A DNA stretch of 64,000 nt, from NCBI GenBank assembly GCA_002842215.1, contig PHCC01000015.1, positions 124,001 through 188,000 of the forward strand. Direction: 5' to 3'. Source of the stretch: Betaproteobacteria bacterium HGW-Betaproteobacteria-9 (GTDB lineage: Bacteria; Pseudomonadota; Gammaproteobacteria; Burkholderiales; Burkholderiaceae_C). The position numbers and the translations under genes were made by a program. Of the stretch, positions 9,954 through 19,832 are shown one piece after another. Each line of letters starts with the position of its first letter. Position 1 is the first letter of the stretch. Under the pieces are notes generated by a model, which was given only the letters and a program-made list of their open reading frames with translations, had not been told where the DNA came from and ran no database searches.

Positions 9954-10077
9954 GTTCGCGATGGAAGGAACGGTTGTGGGCTTTCGCCAAGGTCCACTTC
10001 CCGTTGTGCAACAACAACGCCCGCAGGGGTTGAACGCGCGCCACACGCAAGCCGGGAAACTCAAGCGAATTCTCAGC

Positions 10078-10106
10078 TTGTCACCGTAATGCGTTGATGT
10101 TATGGT
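10078..10106 (+). promoter_or_regulatory. Candidate sigma-70 promoter of fimV
   Basis: TTGTCA (10078-10083), 17 bp spacer, TATGGT (10101-10106): five and four matches to the -35 and -10 consensus at ideal spacing. The inferred start is near 10113, about 25 bases before the GTG of fimV. The rest of the 183-bp asd-fimV gap shows only a weak GTTGT/ACAAC dyad (10003-10015). Confidence 0.5.
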
Positions 10107-10136
10107 CAATTCTCGGTTTTTTACGTCGAGGTCAAC

Positions 10137-12848
10137 GTGCCAATTCACACCCGCCACACACCATCCATCCGAACCTGCGCCACCGCCGGCGATACCGGTT
10201 CAAAAGGACTTGCGCGGTTACACGCAATAGCTGCCGCGGTGGTTTTGTGCACCGGCCTGCTGCAGGCCAGCGATGCTCAAGCGTTGGCATTGGGGCGCAT
10301 GGTGGTGCAATCGGCTTTGGGGGAGCCCCTGCGGGCCGAGGTCGACGTCCTTGAAATCACGGCGGAGGAATCGGCCAGTCTGCGTGTGGGCCTTGCGGCG
10401 GCAGGCGCGTTCCGCGCAGCCGGCATGGACTTCAATGCTGCGCTGGCCGACCTCCAGGTCGTTCTGCAGCGCCGCCCCGATGGCCGCGCTTTCCTGCGCC
10501 TGACAGGCAGCCGCCCAGTCAATGAGCCTTTCATGGACATGATCCTGGAGGCCAACTGGGCATCGGGCCGCATTGTGCGCGACTACACGCTGTTGTTTGA
10601 CCCCCCCAACCTGCGTCCGCCCGTGCCAACACCTTTGGCGCCCGCAGTGACAGCACAGGCGGCGCCTGCACCGGTCACTCCGCCTGCGGCGCCATCGACG
10701 GCGGCCGTCCGGCCACCAGAGGCTGTCTCTGCCCCAGTCGCCCGCGCACCCGCCGCACCAGCTCCCGCCCCTACCCCGCGTCCGACCGCACCGGCATCAG
10801 CCGCGCCCGATGCCGACGCTGGCACCGCCTCGCGTCTGCGGGTCAAGGCAGGTGACACCGCCGGACGCATTGCGGCCAGCAACCTGCCCGCCAATGTGTC
10901 GCTCGATCAGATGCTCGTGGCCATGCTGCGGGCCAACCCCAATGCCTTCATTGGCGGCAACATCAACCGAATCAAGGCGGGTTCCCTGGTGGAACTGCCC
11001 GATGAGACGGCTGCAGCGGCCACGCCAAACGGAGAGGCGCGCCAGATCATCGCTGCGCAGAGCAGCGATTTCAACGAATTCCGCCGTCGACTGGCGAGCC
11101 GCGTCCCCGCAGCCGAGGTCGCCGCCGCAGACCGGCAAGCCGCGGGTCGTGTGCAGGCCGAAGTTCAGGACCAGAAGCCAGCGCCTGCAACCCAGGACAA
11201 GCTGACGCTGTCCAAGGGTGCAGCGCCAGGTCAGTCCGCACCGGAAGCCAAGATCGCTGAGGAACGTCGCGCAGGCGAAGCATCAACCCGGGTCGCTGAA
11301 CTCTCCCGCAACATTGAAGAGCTGAACAAGATCGCTCCAGCGGCAGCGCCGGCAGCTGCCGCTGGCAGCACTCCGGCTGCGCCGGACGCGCCTAAGCCGG
11401 CGGCGGTTACCCCGGAAGTGGTTGCGACGCCTGCAGTGACACCTGCGCCCGCGACCCCCACCGCACCCGTTGAACCACCGGCGCCGCCCGTTGCACAAAC
11501 ACCTGCCCCCGCACCCACGCCCAAACCCGCTGCACCGATGCCTGTTCCGGCAGCCGATGAACCGTCCTTCATGGGACAGTTGCTCGGCAACCCATTCGTG
11601 CTGCCTGCGGCCGGTGGATTGCTCGCACTGCTCGCCGGTCTGGGCCTGTACCGCATGCGCCAGCGCAAGAAGACGTCCGCCGCGGACAGCTCCTTCCTCG
11701 AAAGCCGGCTGCAACCCGACTCGTTCTTTGGCTCCAGCGGTGGTCAGCGCATCGACACAGCCGAAGCGTCGGCCTCGGGCTCATCCATGGTGTATTCGCC
11801 GAGCCAACTGGACGCCGCGGGTGACGTGGACCCGGTTGCCGAGGCCGACGTCTACCTGGCCTACGGTCGCGACCTTCAGGCCGAAGAGATCCTCAAGGAG
11901 GCCATGCGCAGCACCCCCACACGCGTGGCCATCCACAACAAGTTGCTGGAGATCTACGCCAAGCGCCGGGACACCAAGGCTTTTGAAGTAGTGGCCACCG
12001 AAGCCTACGGTCTCACCCAGGGGCAAGGGGCTGAGTGGGAACATGCCTGCGGGCTGGGCAAAGAACTGGATCCGAACAATCCGCTGTACCAGCCTGGCGG
12101 CAGTCCGGCGGCCAAACCGGGCGCTGTTGTTGCAAGTAGCGCCAACAACACGATTCCCTTTGGCAACAGCACGCTCTCACAACACTCCACCCCCGGTGCA
12201 CCCCTTGGCGCCGACGCTGACGCCGACCTCGGTCTTGACCTTGACCTTGACATTGGGCTCGATGAACCTTCAGCGCCAGCCGCGCTGCAAATGCCCGCCC
12301 GGGTGGAAGCCCAGATGTCCAGCCTGGACGATCTGGCACAAACGGAGGCGCTCACCAGCGCTCCCAGCGAGGTCAGCGATCTGGCCTCCCGTCCGATGGA
12401 CTTTGACCTGGATTTCCCCTCGGAACCCGTGCCTTTGTCGTCGCCAGCGCCAACGGCGAAACCCGTGGTCGCTTCGGCGGAACAACCCACATTTGACGAC
12501 AGCGAAGTGCTGCCGGCGTTCGATTTTGATGAACCCTCATCGCCATCCGTGCAGAGCAGCAACGGGCAGGACCACGGCACACCCACAGCCAATCCGCCCA
12601 CGGCCGAACTGCTGTCCTTTGACCTGAGCGACATTGAACTGGAGTTGAGTGAGCCTGAACCAGCCACGGGTGAAGAATCCAACAGACTGAGCGCAGAGAA
12701 TCCGCTGGAAACCAAGCTGTCCCTGGCCGAAGAATTCCGGGCCATCGGTGACCTCGAAGGCGCGCGATCACTGGCCGAAGAAGTGTTGGCCGAAGCCTCC
12801 GGCACTCTGCGAACCAAGGCAGGCACCTTCCTGGCCGACCTCGCCTGA
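10137..12848 (+). CDS. fimV: FimV/HubP-type polar peptidoglycan-binding protein
   Basis: A 903-residue FimV-family inner-membrane protein; relatives organise cell poles and support type IV pili and twitching. The start is GTG (10137), preceded by CGAGGTCAAC. The order is a signal-like segment (about 30-50); the FimV N-terminal domain from ALGRMVVQSALGEPLRAEV to about 160; a Pro/Ala-rich linker; a LysM-like segment (LRVKAGDTAGRIAASNLP, about 233-285); another Pro/Ala-rich linker; a transmembrane helix (NPFVLPAAGGLLALLAGLGL, about 486-505) and basic RMRQRKK; a long acidic cytoplasmic region with a DLDLDLDIGLDE run; and the C-terminal FimV helix pair from ETKLSLAEEFRAIGD. Pilus genes are not in the window. 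truA starts 26 bp downstream. Confidence 0.93.
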   Translation: MPIHTRHTPSIRTCATAGDTGSKGLARLHAIAAAVVLCTGLLQASDAQALALGRMVVQSALGEPLRAEVDVLEITAEESASLRVGLAAAGAFRAAGMDFNAALADLQVVLQRRPDGRAFLRLTGSRPVNEPFMDMILEANWASGRIVRDYTLLFDPPNLRPPVPTPLAPAVTAQAAPAPVTPPAAPSTAAVRPPEAVSAPVARAPAAPAPAPTPRPTAPASAAPDADAGTASRLRVKAGDTAGRIAASNLPANVSLDQMLVAMLRANPNAFIGGNINRIKAGSLVELPDETAAAATPNGEARQIIAAQSSDFNEFRRRLASRVPAAEVAAADRQAAGRVQAEVQDQKPAPATQDKLTLSKGAAPGQSAPEAKIAEERRAGEASTRVAELSRNIEELNKIAPAAAPAAAAGSTPAAPDAPKPAAVTPEVVATPAVTPAPATPTAPVEPPAPPVAQTPAPAPTPKPAAPMPVPAADEPSFMGQLLGNPFVLPAAGGLLALLAGLGLYRMRQRKKTSAADSSFLESRLQPDSFFGSSGGQRIDTAEASASGSSMVYSPSQLDAAGDVDPVAEADVYLAYGRDLQAEEILKEAMRSTPTRVAIHNKLLEIYAKRRDTKAFEVVATEAYGLTQGQGAEWEHACGLGKELDPNNPLYQPGGSPAAKPGAVVASSANNTIPFGNSTLSQHSTPGAPLGADADADLGLDLDLDIGLDEPSAPAALQMPARVEAQMSSLDDLAQTEALTSAPSEVSDLASRPMDFDLDFPSEPVPLSSPAPTAKPVVASAEQPTFDDSEVLPAFDFDEPSSPSVQSSNGQDHGTPTANPPTAELLSFDLSDIELELSEPEPATGEESNRLSAENPLETKLSLAEEFRAIGDLEGARSLAEEVLAEASGTLRTKAGTFLADLA

Positions 12849-12874
12849 CACAAGCCCGCGATCTGCATTCACCT

Positions 12875-13708
12875 TTGATCACGGCCACATCTGTCGGCGC
12901 TTCACCCCATGAAGCGCCGTCTGTGCGTATCGCGCTGGGGGTCAGCTACTACGGTCATGCCTACGACGGCTGGCAGAGTCAACCCAGCGGCCGCACGGTG
13001 CAGGACCGGCTGGAACGGGCTCTGACCGAATTCACAGCGCTCGACAAAGTCAGCACGCTGTGTGCCGGACGCACCGATGCCGGCGTGCACGGACTCATGC
13101 AGGTGGTGCATTTCGACACTCCGGTCGTCCGACCAGACAACGCCTGGGTGCGCGGCACCAACCGCTTTCTGCCACCCGACATTGCCGTGCAATGGGCGCA
13201 ACGCGTGCCAGCCAGCTTTCATGCCCGTGCCAGCGCCCGCTCGCGCCGCTACGCCTATGTGCTGCTTGAATCCCCGGTCAGACCCAGCATCGACCATGGC
13301 CAAGTGGGCTGGGTGTTCCGGCCGCTTCAGCTTGAATCCATGCAGCAGGCGGCGCAGGCGCTGGTGGGTGAACACGACTTCACCTCGTTTCGGGCCTCGG
13401 CATGCCAGGCTCACAGCCCCGTCAAGCTGATGCAACGCATCGACATCACGCGGCGCGGCGCCTACTGGCGCTTCGAGTTCGAAGCATCCGCCTTCCTGCA
13501 CCACATGATCCGCAACATCATGGGCTGCCTGATCGCCATTGGCAGCGGCAACCGCCCGGTGGGCTGGATGGCCGAGGTGCTGGCGGCGAAAAGCCGCGAC
13601 GCGGCGGCGCCCACCTTCTCCCCGGACGGGCTGTATTTTCTGGGTCCCGTGTACGATCAATCGCTGGGCCTGCCCACGCGCACACCGGCGTTCGACTGGT
13701 TGCCATAA
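12875..13708 (+). CDS. truA: tRNA pseudouridine(38-40) synthase
   Basis: Isomerises uridines 38-40 of the anticodon arm. The catalytic aspartate is in CAGRTDAGVHG; the N-terminal fold ALGVSYYGHAYDGWQSQPSGRTVQ and the EASAFLHHMIRNIMG segment are typical. At 277 residues it is near the usual length. The listed TTG start has no clear ribosome site; an in-frame GTG at 12923 (VRIALGVSYYG) would remove 16 residues and is a real alternative. truA upstream of trpF is a classical betaproteobacterial arrangement. A three-hairpin repeat begins 5 bp after its stop codon. Confidence 0.95.
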   Translation: MITATSVGASPHEAPSVRIALGVSYYGHAYDGWQSQPSGRTVQDRLERALTEFTALDKVSTLCAGRTDAGVHGLMQVVHFDTPVVRPDNAWVRGTNRFLPPDIAVQWAQRVPASFHARASARSRRYAYVLLESPVRPSIDHGQVGWVFRPLQLESMQQAAQALVGEHDFTSFRASACQAHSPVKLMQRIDITRRGAYWRFEFEASAFLHHMIRNIMGCLIAIGSGNRPVGWMAEVLAAKSRDAAAPTFSPDGLYFLGPVYDQSLGLPTRTPAFDWLP

Positions 13709-13713
13709 TGGGT

Positions 13714-13785
13714 TCCCCCCGCGCCGCCTGCGGCGTCACCCCCCGGGGGGCGACACTGGCGGCCCGGCGAAGCCGGTTCCGCGGT
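13714..13785 (+). repeat. Three-hairpin intergenic repeat, copy B (truA-trpF)
   Basis: Second copy of the element behind gltA. It contains CGCC-loop-GGCG (about 13722-13735), a C6/G6 run (13739-13744 and 13745-13750), and CCGGC-GAA-GCCGG (13764-13776), followed by GTTCCGCGGTGT. It shares the 19-base block GCCTGCGGCGTCACCCCCC with copy C. It lies between the truA stop and the trpF start and may act on truA mRNA ends or on read-through into the trp genes. Confidence 0.8.
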
Positions 13786-13811
13786 GTCCCCGAACAAAGT
13801 CACTTTCGCCG

Positions 13812-14489
13812 ATGAAACCTTCTAGAACGCGCATCAAGATCTGTGGTCTCACGCGCGAGGCCGATGTGGATGCGGCGGTGCAGGCTGGCGCGGACGCCAT
13901 CGGCTTTGTGCTCTACCCGCAGAGTCCACGCTTCGTCACGCCCGAGCGCGCAGGAGAACTGGCACGCCGTCTGCCCGCATTTGTCACACCGGTGCTGCTG
14001 TTCGTGAACGCCAGCCCTGAATTCATCGCCCAGGGTACTGCTGCCGTGCCCAATGCCCTGCTGCAATTCCACGGCGACGAAACACCCGATGACTGTCTGG
14101 CCGCTGGCCGCCCGTTCCTGCGCGCGGCGCGCATACCCACCGGCGCCGCCGGGGCGGGCTTTGATCTCCTAAAATACGCGCAAGACTTTTCTGCCGCCCA
14201 GGCCATCTTGCTCGACGCACATGTCGAGGGATTTGGCGGCGGAGGTCAATCATTCGACTGGAACGCTTTCCCTTGGTCACATCCGCTTCTAAACGCCAGC
14301 TCTCGCCTCGTTTTGTCTGGTGGACTCACGCCTGCAAACGTGACCGATGGCATCTGCCGCGTACGGCCCTGGGCCGTTGACGTGAGTTCCGGCGTCGAGG
14401 TGTCGAAAGGCATCAAGGATGCCGGCAAGATCCACGCCTTCGTCGCCGCCGTGCGCGCGGCCGACACCCTCTTATCCCGTCCGAGCTGA
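13812..14489 (+). CDS. trpF: Phosphoribosylanthranilate isomerase
   Basis: Amadori rearrangement of phosphoribosylanthranilate in tryptophan synthesis; a (beta/alpha)8 barrel of 225 residues. The chosen ATG gives [16 protein letters not shown], with the general-base Cys in KICGLTR near the N-terminus. The catalytic Asp lies in [20 protein letters not shown], and phosphate binding is in [12 protein letters not shown] and [15 protein letters not shown]. The frame stays open upstream through the repeat into truA, but ICGLT fixes the true N-terminus here. First gene of trpF-trpB-trpA. Confidence 0.97.
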   Translation: MKPSRTRIKICGLTREADVDAAVQAGADAIGFVLYPQSPRFVTPERAGELARRLPAFVTPVLLFVNASPEFIAQGTAAVPNALLQFHGDETPDDCLAAGRPFLRAARIPTGAAGAGFDLLKYAQDFSAAQAILLDAHVEGFGGGGQSFDWNAFPWSHPLLNASSRLVLSGGLTPANVTDGICRVRPWAVDVSSGVEVSKGIKDAGKIHAFVAAVRAADTLLSRPS

Positions 14490-14530
14490 ACCCGTTTCCG
14501 GGTCGCTCGGGCCATAGCACCGAGAAACCC

Positions 14531-15820
14531 ATGGACACCTACCAGCAACCCGACGCCCGCGGCCACTTCGGCATCTACGGTGGTAGTTTCGTGAGCGAGA
14601 CGCTCACGCACGCCATCAACGAGCTCAAAGCCGCCTACGCGAAATACCAGCACGACCCCGAGTTCCTCGCCGAATTCAAGAGCGAACTCGCGCACTTCGT
14701 GGGTCGCCCTTCTCCGGTCTACCACGCCGCGCGCATGAGCCGCGAGCAAGGCGGCGCGCAGATTTTTCTGAAGCGCGAAGACCTGAACCACACTGGCGCC
14801 CACAAGGTCAACAACACCATCGGCCAGGCCATGCTCGCCAAGCGCATGGGCAAGCCGCGTGTGATCGCCGAGACCGGCGCCGGCCAACACGGCGTGGCCA
14901 CCGCCACCATCTGTGCCCGCTACGGCCTGGAATGCGTGGTCTACATGGGCAGCGAAGACGTCAAGCGCCAGAGCCCCAACGTCTACCGCATGAAGCTGCT
15001 GGGCGCCACCGTGGTGCCCGTCGAATCGGGCAGCAAGACACTGAAGGACGCGCTCAACGAAGCCATGCGCGACTGGGTCGCCAACGTGGACAACACCTTC
15101 TACATCATCGGCACCGTGGCCGGCCCGCACCCCTACCCGATGATGGTGCGCGATTTCCAGAGCGTGATCGGCGAAGAATGTCTGGTGCAGATGCCGGAGA
15201 TGCTCAAGGCCGCTGGCTGCCACGGCGAGCAGCCCGATGTGGTGGTCGCCTGCGTGGGCGGTGGCAGCAACGCCATGGGTATTTTCTACCCCTACATCAA
15301 CCACACCGGCACGCGCCTGATCGGCGTCGAGGCCGCCGGCGAAGGCCTGGAGAGTGGCAAACACTCTGCATCGCTGCAGAAAGGCAGCCCCGGCGTGCTG
15401 CACGGCAACCGCACCTATGTGCTGCAGGACGACAACGGCCAGGTCACCGAAACGCACAGCGTGAGCGCGGGCCTGGACTACCCCGGCGTCGGCCCCGAGC
15501 ACGCCTTCTTGAAGGACATTGGCCGTGCCGAATACGTCGGCATCACCGACAGGGAGGCGCTGGAGGCCTTCCACTACCTGTGCCGCACCGAAGGCATCAT
15601 CCCGGCGCTCGAATCGAGCCATGCCGTGGCCTACGCCATGAAGCTGGCCAGGACCATGAAGCCCACGCAATCGATCCTGGTCAACCTCTCCGGTCGGGGC
15701 GACAAGGACATTGGCACCGTGGCCGACCTGTCGAATGCCGATTTTTATTGCCGACCGAGCTGCCGTGGGCAGTCCGTCAAAGGCGGCATGGAAACCGCCG
15801 TTGTGAAGGTGTCCAAATGA
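14531..15820 (+). CDS. trpB: Tryptophan synthase beta chain
   Basis: PLP-dependent condensation of indole and serine to tryptophan. It is full length (429 aa). The PLP lysine is K92 in [15 protein letters not shown]; the phosphate-binding loop is [35 protein letters not shown] is the conserved C-terminal region. Its stop overlaps the trpA start (ATGA, 15817-15820), a sign of translational coupling, as expected for subunits of one alpha2-beta2 complex. Confidence 0.99.
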   Translation: MDTYQQPDARGHFGIYGGSFVSETLTHAINELKAAYAKYQHDPEFLAEFKSELAHFVGRPSPVYHAARMSREQGGAQIFLKREDLNHTGAHKVNNTIGQAMLAKRMGKPRVIAETGAGQHGVATATICARYGLECVVYMGSEDVKRQSPNVYRMKLLGATVVPVESGSKTLKDALNEAMRDWVANVDNTFYIIGTVAGPHPYPMMVRDFQSVIGEECLVQMPEMLKAAGCHGEQPDVVVACVGGGSNAMGIFYPYINHTGTRLIGVEAAGEGLESGKHSASLQKGSPGVLHGNRTYVLQDDNGQVTETHSVSAGLDYPGVGPEHAFLKDIGRAEYVGITDREALEAFHYLCRTEGIIPALESSHAVAYAMKLARTMKPTQSILVNLSGRGDKDIGTVADLSNADFYCRPSCRGQSVKGGMETAVVKVSK

Positions 15821-16626
15821 GCCGTATTGAAAAGACATTCGCTGATCTGAAGGCGCAAAACCGCAAGGCCTTGATTCCCTTCGTCACCGCCGGTTTCCCC
15901 TACGCCGACATCACGCCCGACCTCATGCACGGCATGGTGGAAGCTGGCGCCGACGTGATCGAACTGGGCGTGCCGTTCTCCGATCCGTCGGCCGACGGCC
16001 CGGTGATCCAGAAGGCGGGCGACCGCGCGCTGGCGCTGGGCATCGGACTGACCCAGGTCATCGCCATGGTGAAGACCTTCCGCGAACGCAACACCGCCAC
16101 GCCCGTGGTGTTGATGGGTTACGCCAACCCGATCGAACGCTACGACCAGAAACACGGCGCCGGCAGCTTCGTGCGCGACGCCTCGGCTGCGGGCGTGGAC
16201 GGCGTGCTGGTGGTGGACTACCCGCCGGAAGAATGCGAGGACTTCGCCGCCGCCCTGCGTGCCGCCAACATGGACCTGATCTTCCTGCTGGCACCCACCA
16301 GCACGGACGAGCGCATGGCGCAGGTGGCACGCGTGGCCAGCGGCTACGTGTACTACGTGTCGCTCAAGGGCGTGACGGGCGCGGGTACGCTGGACGTGGG
16401 CCAGGTTGAAGCCATGCTGCCGCGCATCCGCGCGCATGTGAGCGTGCCGGTGGGCGTGGGCTTTGGCATCCGCGATGCCGAGACTGCCAAGGCCATCGGC
16501 AAGACCGCCGACGCGGTGGTGATCGGCAGCAAGATCATCCAGCTGATCGAGAACGAGCCACATGAAAAAGTGGTGACGGTCGCCATGCATTTCCTGCGCA
16601 CCATACGAAAAGCGCTGGACGCATAA
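15817..16626 (+). CDS. trpA: Tryptophan synthase alpha chain
   Basis: Cleaves indole-3-glycerol phosphate and passes indole through a tunnel to TrpB. The chosen ATG overlaps the trpB stop and gives 269 residues beginning [11 protein letters not shown], the family N-terminus; the longer open frame upstream lies inside trpB. Catalytic residues are visible: Glu in [20 protein letters not shown] and Asp in [13 protein letters not shown]. The phosphate site is [16 protein letters not shown]...VVIGSKIIQ. accD follows after 52 bp. Confidence 0.99.
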   Translation: MSRIEKTFADLKAQNRKALIPFVTAGFPYADITPDLMHGMVEAGADVIELGVPFSDPSADGPVIQKAGDRALALGIGLTQVIAMVKTFRERNTATPVVLMGYANPIERYDQKHGAGSFVRDASAAGVDGVLVVDYPPEECEDFAAALRAANMDLIFLLAPTSTDERMAQVARVASGYVYYVSLKGVTGAGTLDVGQVEAMLPRIRAHVSVPVGVGFGIRDAETAKAIGKTADAVVIGSKIIQLIENEPHEKVVTVAMHFLRTIRKALDA

Positions 16627-16678
16627 TTCGACCACTTCGCCGGGCCACCCGTGCCCGGCAACCAGCGAAGGAGACCCT

Positions 16679-17557
16679 ATGTCCTGGCTCGAAAAACTGC
16701 TCCCTCCCAAAATCACCCACACCGACCCGACCGAGCGCCGCAGCGTGCCCGAGGGCCTGTGGATCAAGTGCCCCAGCTGCGAAGCGGTGCTCTACAAGAC
16801 CGATCTGGAGAAAAACCAGAATGTCTGCCCGCACTGCAGCCACCACCACCGCATCGGCGCGCGCGCACGCCTCAACGCCTTCATGGACGCCGAAGGCCGC
16901 TATGAAATCGGTCAGGAGGTGCTGCCGGTCGACGCCCTGAAGTTCAAGGACAGCCGCAAATACCCTGAGCGGCTGAAAGAAGCGCTGGAGACCACGGGTG
17001 AAACCGACGCGCTGGTCGTCATCGGTGGTGCGGTGCAAGGCGTCAGCCTGGTGGCGGCCTGCTTCGAGTTCGACTTCATGGGCGGCTCCATGGGCTCGGT
17101 GGTGGGTGAGCGTTTCGTGCGCGGCGTCGAGGAAGCCATTGCCCAGAAGGTGCCCTTCGTCTGCTTCACCGCAACCGGCGGCGCGCGCATGCAGGAAGGT
17201 CTGCTCTCGCTGATGCAGATGGCCAAGACCAACGCCGCGCTAACCCGTCTGGCCAAGAAGGGCCTGCCCTACATCAGCGTGCTGACCGACCCGACCATGG
17301 GCGGCGTGTCGGCCGGCTTCGCCTTCGTGGGCGACGTGGTGATCGCCGAGCCCAAGGCGCTGATCGGTTTTGCCGGCCCGCGCGTGATCGAGAACACCGT
17401 GCGCGTGAAATTGCCTGAAGGCTTCCAGCGCGCCGAGTTCCTGATCACCAAGGGCGCGGTCGACTTCATCTGCGACCGGCGCGAACTGCGTGCCACGGTG
17501 GCCAGCGCGCTCGCCATGCTGCAGCGCCAGAGTGCCGACGCGGTGGTTGCCGATTGA
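16679..17557 (+). CDS. accD: Acetyl-CoA carboxylase carboxyltransferase beta subunit
   Basis: Beta subunit of the carboxyltransferase that makes malonyl-CoA, the first committed step of fatty acid synthesis. The N-terminal zinc ribbon has four cysteines ([10 protein letters not shown]...NVCPHCSHH), absent from biotin-independent relatives, and the crotonase-like domain shows [20 protein letters not shown] and [12 protein letters not shown]. At 292 residues it is full length. The ATG follows GCGAAGGAGACCCT. Linkage to trpBA is common in betaproteobacteria. The usual next gene, folC, is not here; a LON-domain gene overlaps the accD stop instead. Confidence 0.99.
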   Translation: MSWLEKLLPPKITHTDPTERRSVPEGLWIKCPSCEAVLYKTDLEKNQNVCPHCSHHHRIGARARLNAFMDAEGRYEIGQEVLPVDALKFKDSRKYPERLKEALETTGETDALVVIGGAVQGVSLVAACFEFDFMGGSMGSVVGERFVRGVEEAIAQKVPFVCFTATGGARMQEGLLSLMQMAKTNAALTRLAKKGLPYISVLTDPTMGGVSAGFAFVGDVVIAEPKALIGFAGPRVIENTVRVKLPEGFQRAEFLITKGAVDFICDRRELRATVASALAMLQRQSADAVVAD

Positions 17558-18234
17558 CGGAAACACCGGAGGCAGCTCCGCTGGCGCTGTCGCAACTGCC
17601 CCTGTTTCCGCTGCAGACCGTCCTGTTTCCCGGCGGCTGGATGCCCTTGCGCATTTTTGAAGTGCGCTACCTCGACATGATCAGCCGTTGCCACAAGGCC
17701 GGCGCGCCTTTCGGTGTGGTCTGCCTGTCCGAGGGCAGCGAGGTGCGGCGCATCGATCCCAAGGCCCCGGCCCACGGCGATGCGTTTGCGCGTGAGGTGT
17801 TTTACCCGGTGGGCACGCTGGCGCGTATCGAACAGCTGGAGCGGCCGCAGCCCGGACTGCTGGTGATTCACTGCCGCGGCCTGCAGCGCTTTCATGTGAC
17901 CGCCAGCCACCAACTGCCGCACGGCCTTTGGGTGGGCGACGTGCAACTTGACGACGCGGAGCCCGTGATCCCCGTGCCCGAACATCTCGTGCCCACACGC
18001 GATGCGCTGCAGCGCCTGCTGCACAACCTGCAGGAACGCGAGCCCGATGACATGAACGAGCTGCCGTTGCAACCGCCCTACCAATGGGACGACAGCGGTT
18101 GGGTGGCCAACCGCTGGGCCGAGCTTCTGCCCGCGCCGGCAGAACTCAAGCACCGGTTGATGGCGCTGGACAACCCGATGCTGCGGCTCGAATTGATTTC
18201 GGATCTGCTCGACAAACTCGGCGTCGAGCGCTGA
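17554..18234 (+). CDS. LON substrate-binding-domain protein
   Basis: A 226-residue stand-alone LON N-domain protein, without the ATPase and protease parts of Lon. The diagnostic start is [29 protein letters not shown], and the C-terminal half is helical. The start is TTG at 17554, overlapping the accD stop (TTGA); no upstream ATG exists and the first internal ATG would cut the LON motif. Such proteins are widespread in proteobacteria; their biochemical role is not settled. Coupling to accD is suggested by the overlap. A GCCGC/GCGGC hairpin (18239-18251) without a T-run lies between it and convergent nagZ. Confidence 0.85.
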   Translation: MTETPEAAPLALSQLPLFPLQTVLFPGGWMPLRIFEVRYLDMISRCHKAGAPFGVVCLSEGSEVRRIDPKAPAHGDAFAREVFYPVGTLARIEQLERPQPGLLVIHCRGLQRFHVTASHQLPHGLWVGDVQLDDAEPVIPVPEHLVPTRDALQRLLHNLQEREPDDMNELPLQPPYQWDDSGWVANRWAELLPAPAELKHRLMALDNPMLRLELISDLLDKLGVER

Positions 18235-18259
18235 ACCTGCCGCACAGCGGCGCAGGGGG

Positions 18260-19351
18260 TTATGGCAAAGTGCTCAGAGCGTGCATGTAGCGCTCGCTGA
18301 CCATCAGCGTGTCCCAGTCCATGCCCGCAGCGCGCGGTAACAGCGCCAAACGGCGTTCTTCGCTGGCGGGGTTGGGCTGCCAGTGGCCCTCGATCACCGC
18401 TTTGGACAGGTCTTCAATGGCGGCATCGATCGGCGCACCGCCTTCCATCACCGACTGGTTGCACAACACCACCATGTCACCACCCGCGGTGAGTGCGGCC
18501 AGCGCGGCTTCGGCGAAGCTCACGTCGCGCCCGTCGATGTGACGCGCCGCTTCCATGCTGAGGTCATCGCTGAAGATGGCGCCGGTAAAACCCAGCTGGT
18601 GGCGAAGAACGTCCTGCAACCAGCGCTGCGAAAACCCGGCGGGCCGACCGTCCACCTTGGGATAGATCACGTGAGCCGGCATCACCGCTTGCAGGCCGCT
18701 GGAGAGCCAGCCATAGGGCGCGGCGTCTTCTGCCAGGAGGGCCTTGAGGCTGCGTTTATCCACTGGGATGGCCAGGTGTGAGTCGGCCTTCACAAAGCCG
18801 TGTCCAGGAAAGTGTTTGCCGCAGTTGCCCATGCCGCTCTGCTGCAGGCCCAACATCAGGGCCTGCGCCAGCACAGTGACCACGCGGGGATCGCGCGCGA
18901 AGGCTCGGTCGCCGATGACCGAGCTTTCACCGTAATCCAGATCCAGCACCGGGGTGAAGCTCAGGTCGACGCCACAGGCACGCAACTCGGCTCCCAGCAC
19001 GTAACCGGCAGCGGTGGCGGCGTTGGTCGCGCGCATCGCGGGGCCACCCTCACCTTCGCCTTTTTCGGGCGCCGACAGCCACAATGCGCCGAAGGCTGCC
19101 ATGGGCGGCAGGTGGGTGAACCCGTCGGTGCGAAAGCGCTGCACGCGCCCGCCTTCGTGATCCACCGCAATCAGCAGGTCGGGCCGCACGGCCTTGATCT
19201 GGCGGCACAACCGGGTCAGCTGCGCGCGGTCCTGCCAGTTGCGGGCAAACAGGATGACACCGCCCACCAGGGGATGGGCCAGGCGCTGGCGTTCGGCGGT
19301 GGTGAGGCTGTGGCCGGCAACATCGATGATGAGTGGGGCGTGTTGATGCAT
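18260..19351 (-). CDS. nagZ: Beta-N-acetylhexosaminidase
   Basis: Cytoplasmic glycoside hydrolase family 3 enzyme removing N-acetylglucosamine from 1,6-anhydromuropeptides during cell-wall recycling. At 363 residues it is the usual size. It shows DVAGHSLTTAERQRLAHPLV, VDHEGGRVQRFR, the flexible catalytic loop GNCGKHFPGHGFVKADSH with the acid/base His, and the nucleophile Asp in FSDDLSMEAA. It is the last gene of the long lepA-to-nagZ minus-strand cluster, 36 bp after acpS. The Shine-Dalgarno is weak, so coupling to upstream translation is possible. Confidence 0.98.
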   Translation of the reverse strand: MHQHAPLIIDVAGHSLTTAERQRLAHPLVGGVILFARNWQDRAQLTRLCRQIKAVRPDLLIAVDHEGGRVQRFRTDGFTHLPPMAAFGALWLSAPEKGEGEGGPAMRATNAATAAGYVLGAELRACGVDLSFTPVLDLDYGESSVIGDRAFARDPRVVTVLAQALMLGLQQSGMGNCGKHFPGHGFVKADSHLAIPVDKRSLKALLAEDAAPYGWLSSGLQAVMPAHVIYPKVDGRPAGFSQRWLQDVLRHQLGFTGAIFSDDLSMEAARHIDGRDVSFAEAALAALTAGGDMVVLCNQSVMEGGAPIDAAIEDLSKAVIEGHWQPNPASEERRLALLPRAAGMDWDTLMVSERYMHALSTLP

Positions 19352-19387
19352 TTTTTTGTGGGCAGGTGGTCAGGTTTCGCGGCCAGG

Positions 19388-19825
19388 TCACACTGAGACG
19401 GAGCTCGCGAGCCCGGCGGGAGGGGTGTGGGCATCGTCCTTCTCAACCACCACGAAGCTGGCGGCGTAGTCGGTCTCGTCGGTCACCGTCACATGGGCAC
19501 GCAATCCCTGCGCTTCAAACCAGGTCTTGAGATCGTCGTGCAACACGATCACGGGCTGGCCGCTGGGCAGATTGGCGATTTCACAGCGCCGCCAGGTCAT
19601 GGGCAAACGCATGCCCAGACCAATGGCCTTGGAAAACGCTTCCTTGGCAGAAAAACGCGTCGCGAGGTAGCTCAGGCCGCGGTGCGGCCATCGCGCGCTG
19701 CGCCGCTGCCAGACGAGGAATTCGGCGTCGCTGAGCACCTTGCGTGCGAACCGCTCACCCTGGCGTTCGAAGGTCGCCGAGATGCGTCGGATGTCGCAGA
19801 TGTCGGTACCAATGCCGAAGATCAT
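19388..19825 (-). CDS. acpS: Holo-[acyl-carrier-protein] synthase
   Basis: Transfers 4'-phosphopantetheine from CoA to the serine of acyl carrier protein. The chosen ATG gives 145 residues beginning [15 protein letters not shown], with the Mg-binding Asp in [20 protein letters not shown] is the second conserved motif with the Glu and Lys ligands. The open frame extends 26 codons further into pdxJ but the family start is here, 7 bp after the pdxJ stop. Its substrate AcpP is encoded elsewhere in this window (33002-33241). Confidence 0.97.
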   Translation of the reverse strand: MIFGIGTDICDIRRISATFERQGERFARKVLSDAEFLVWQRRSARWPHRGLSYLATRFSAKEAFSKAIGLGMRLPMTWRRCEIANLPSGQPVIVLHDDLKTWFEAQGLRAHVTVTDETDYAASFVVVEKDDAHTPPAGLASSVSV

Positions 19826-19832
19826 GGGCGGG

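Noticed and set aside
12875..13708. Possible frameshift at truA because of the missing ATG
   Set aside because: The frame is intact through all TruA motifs; only the choice of a TTG or GTG start is unresolved.
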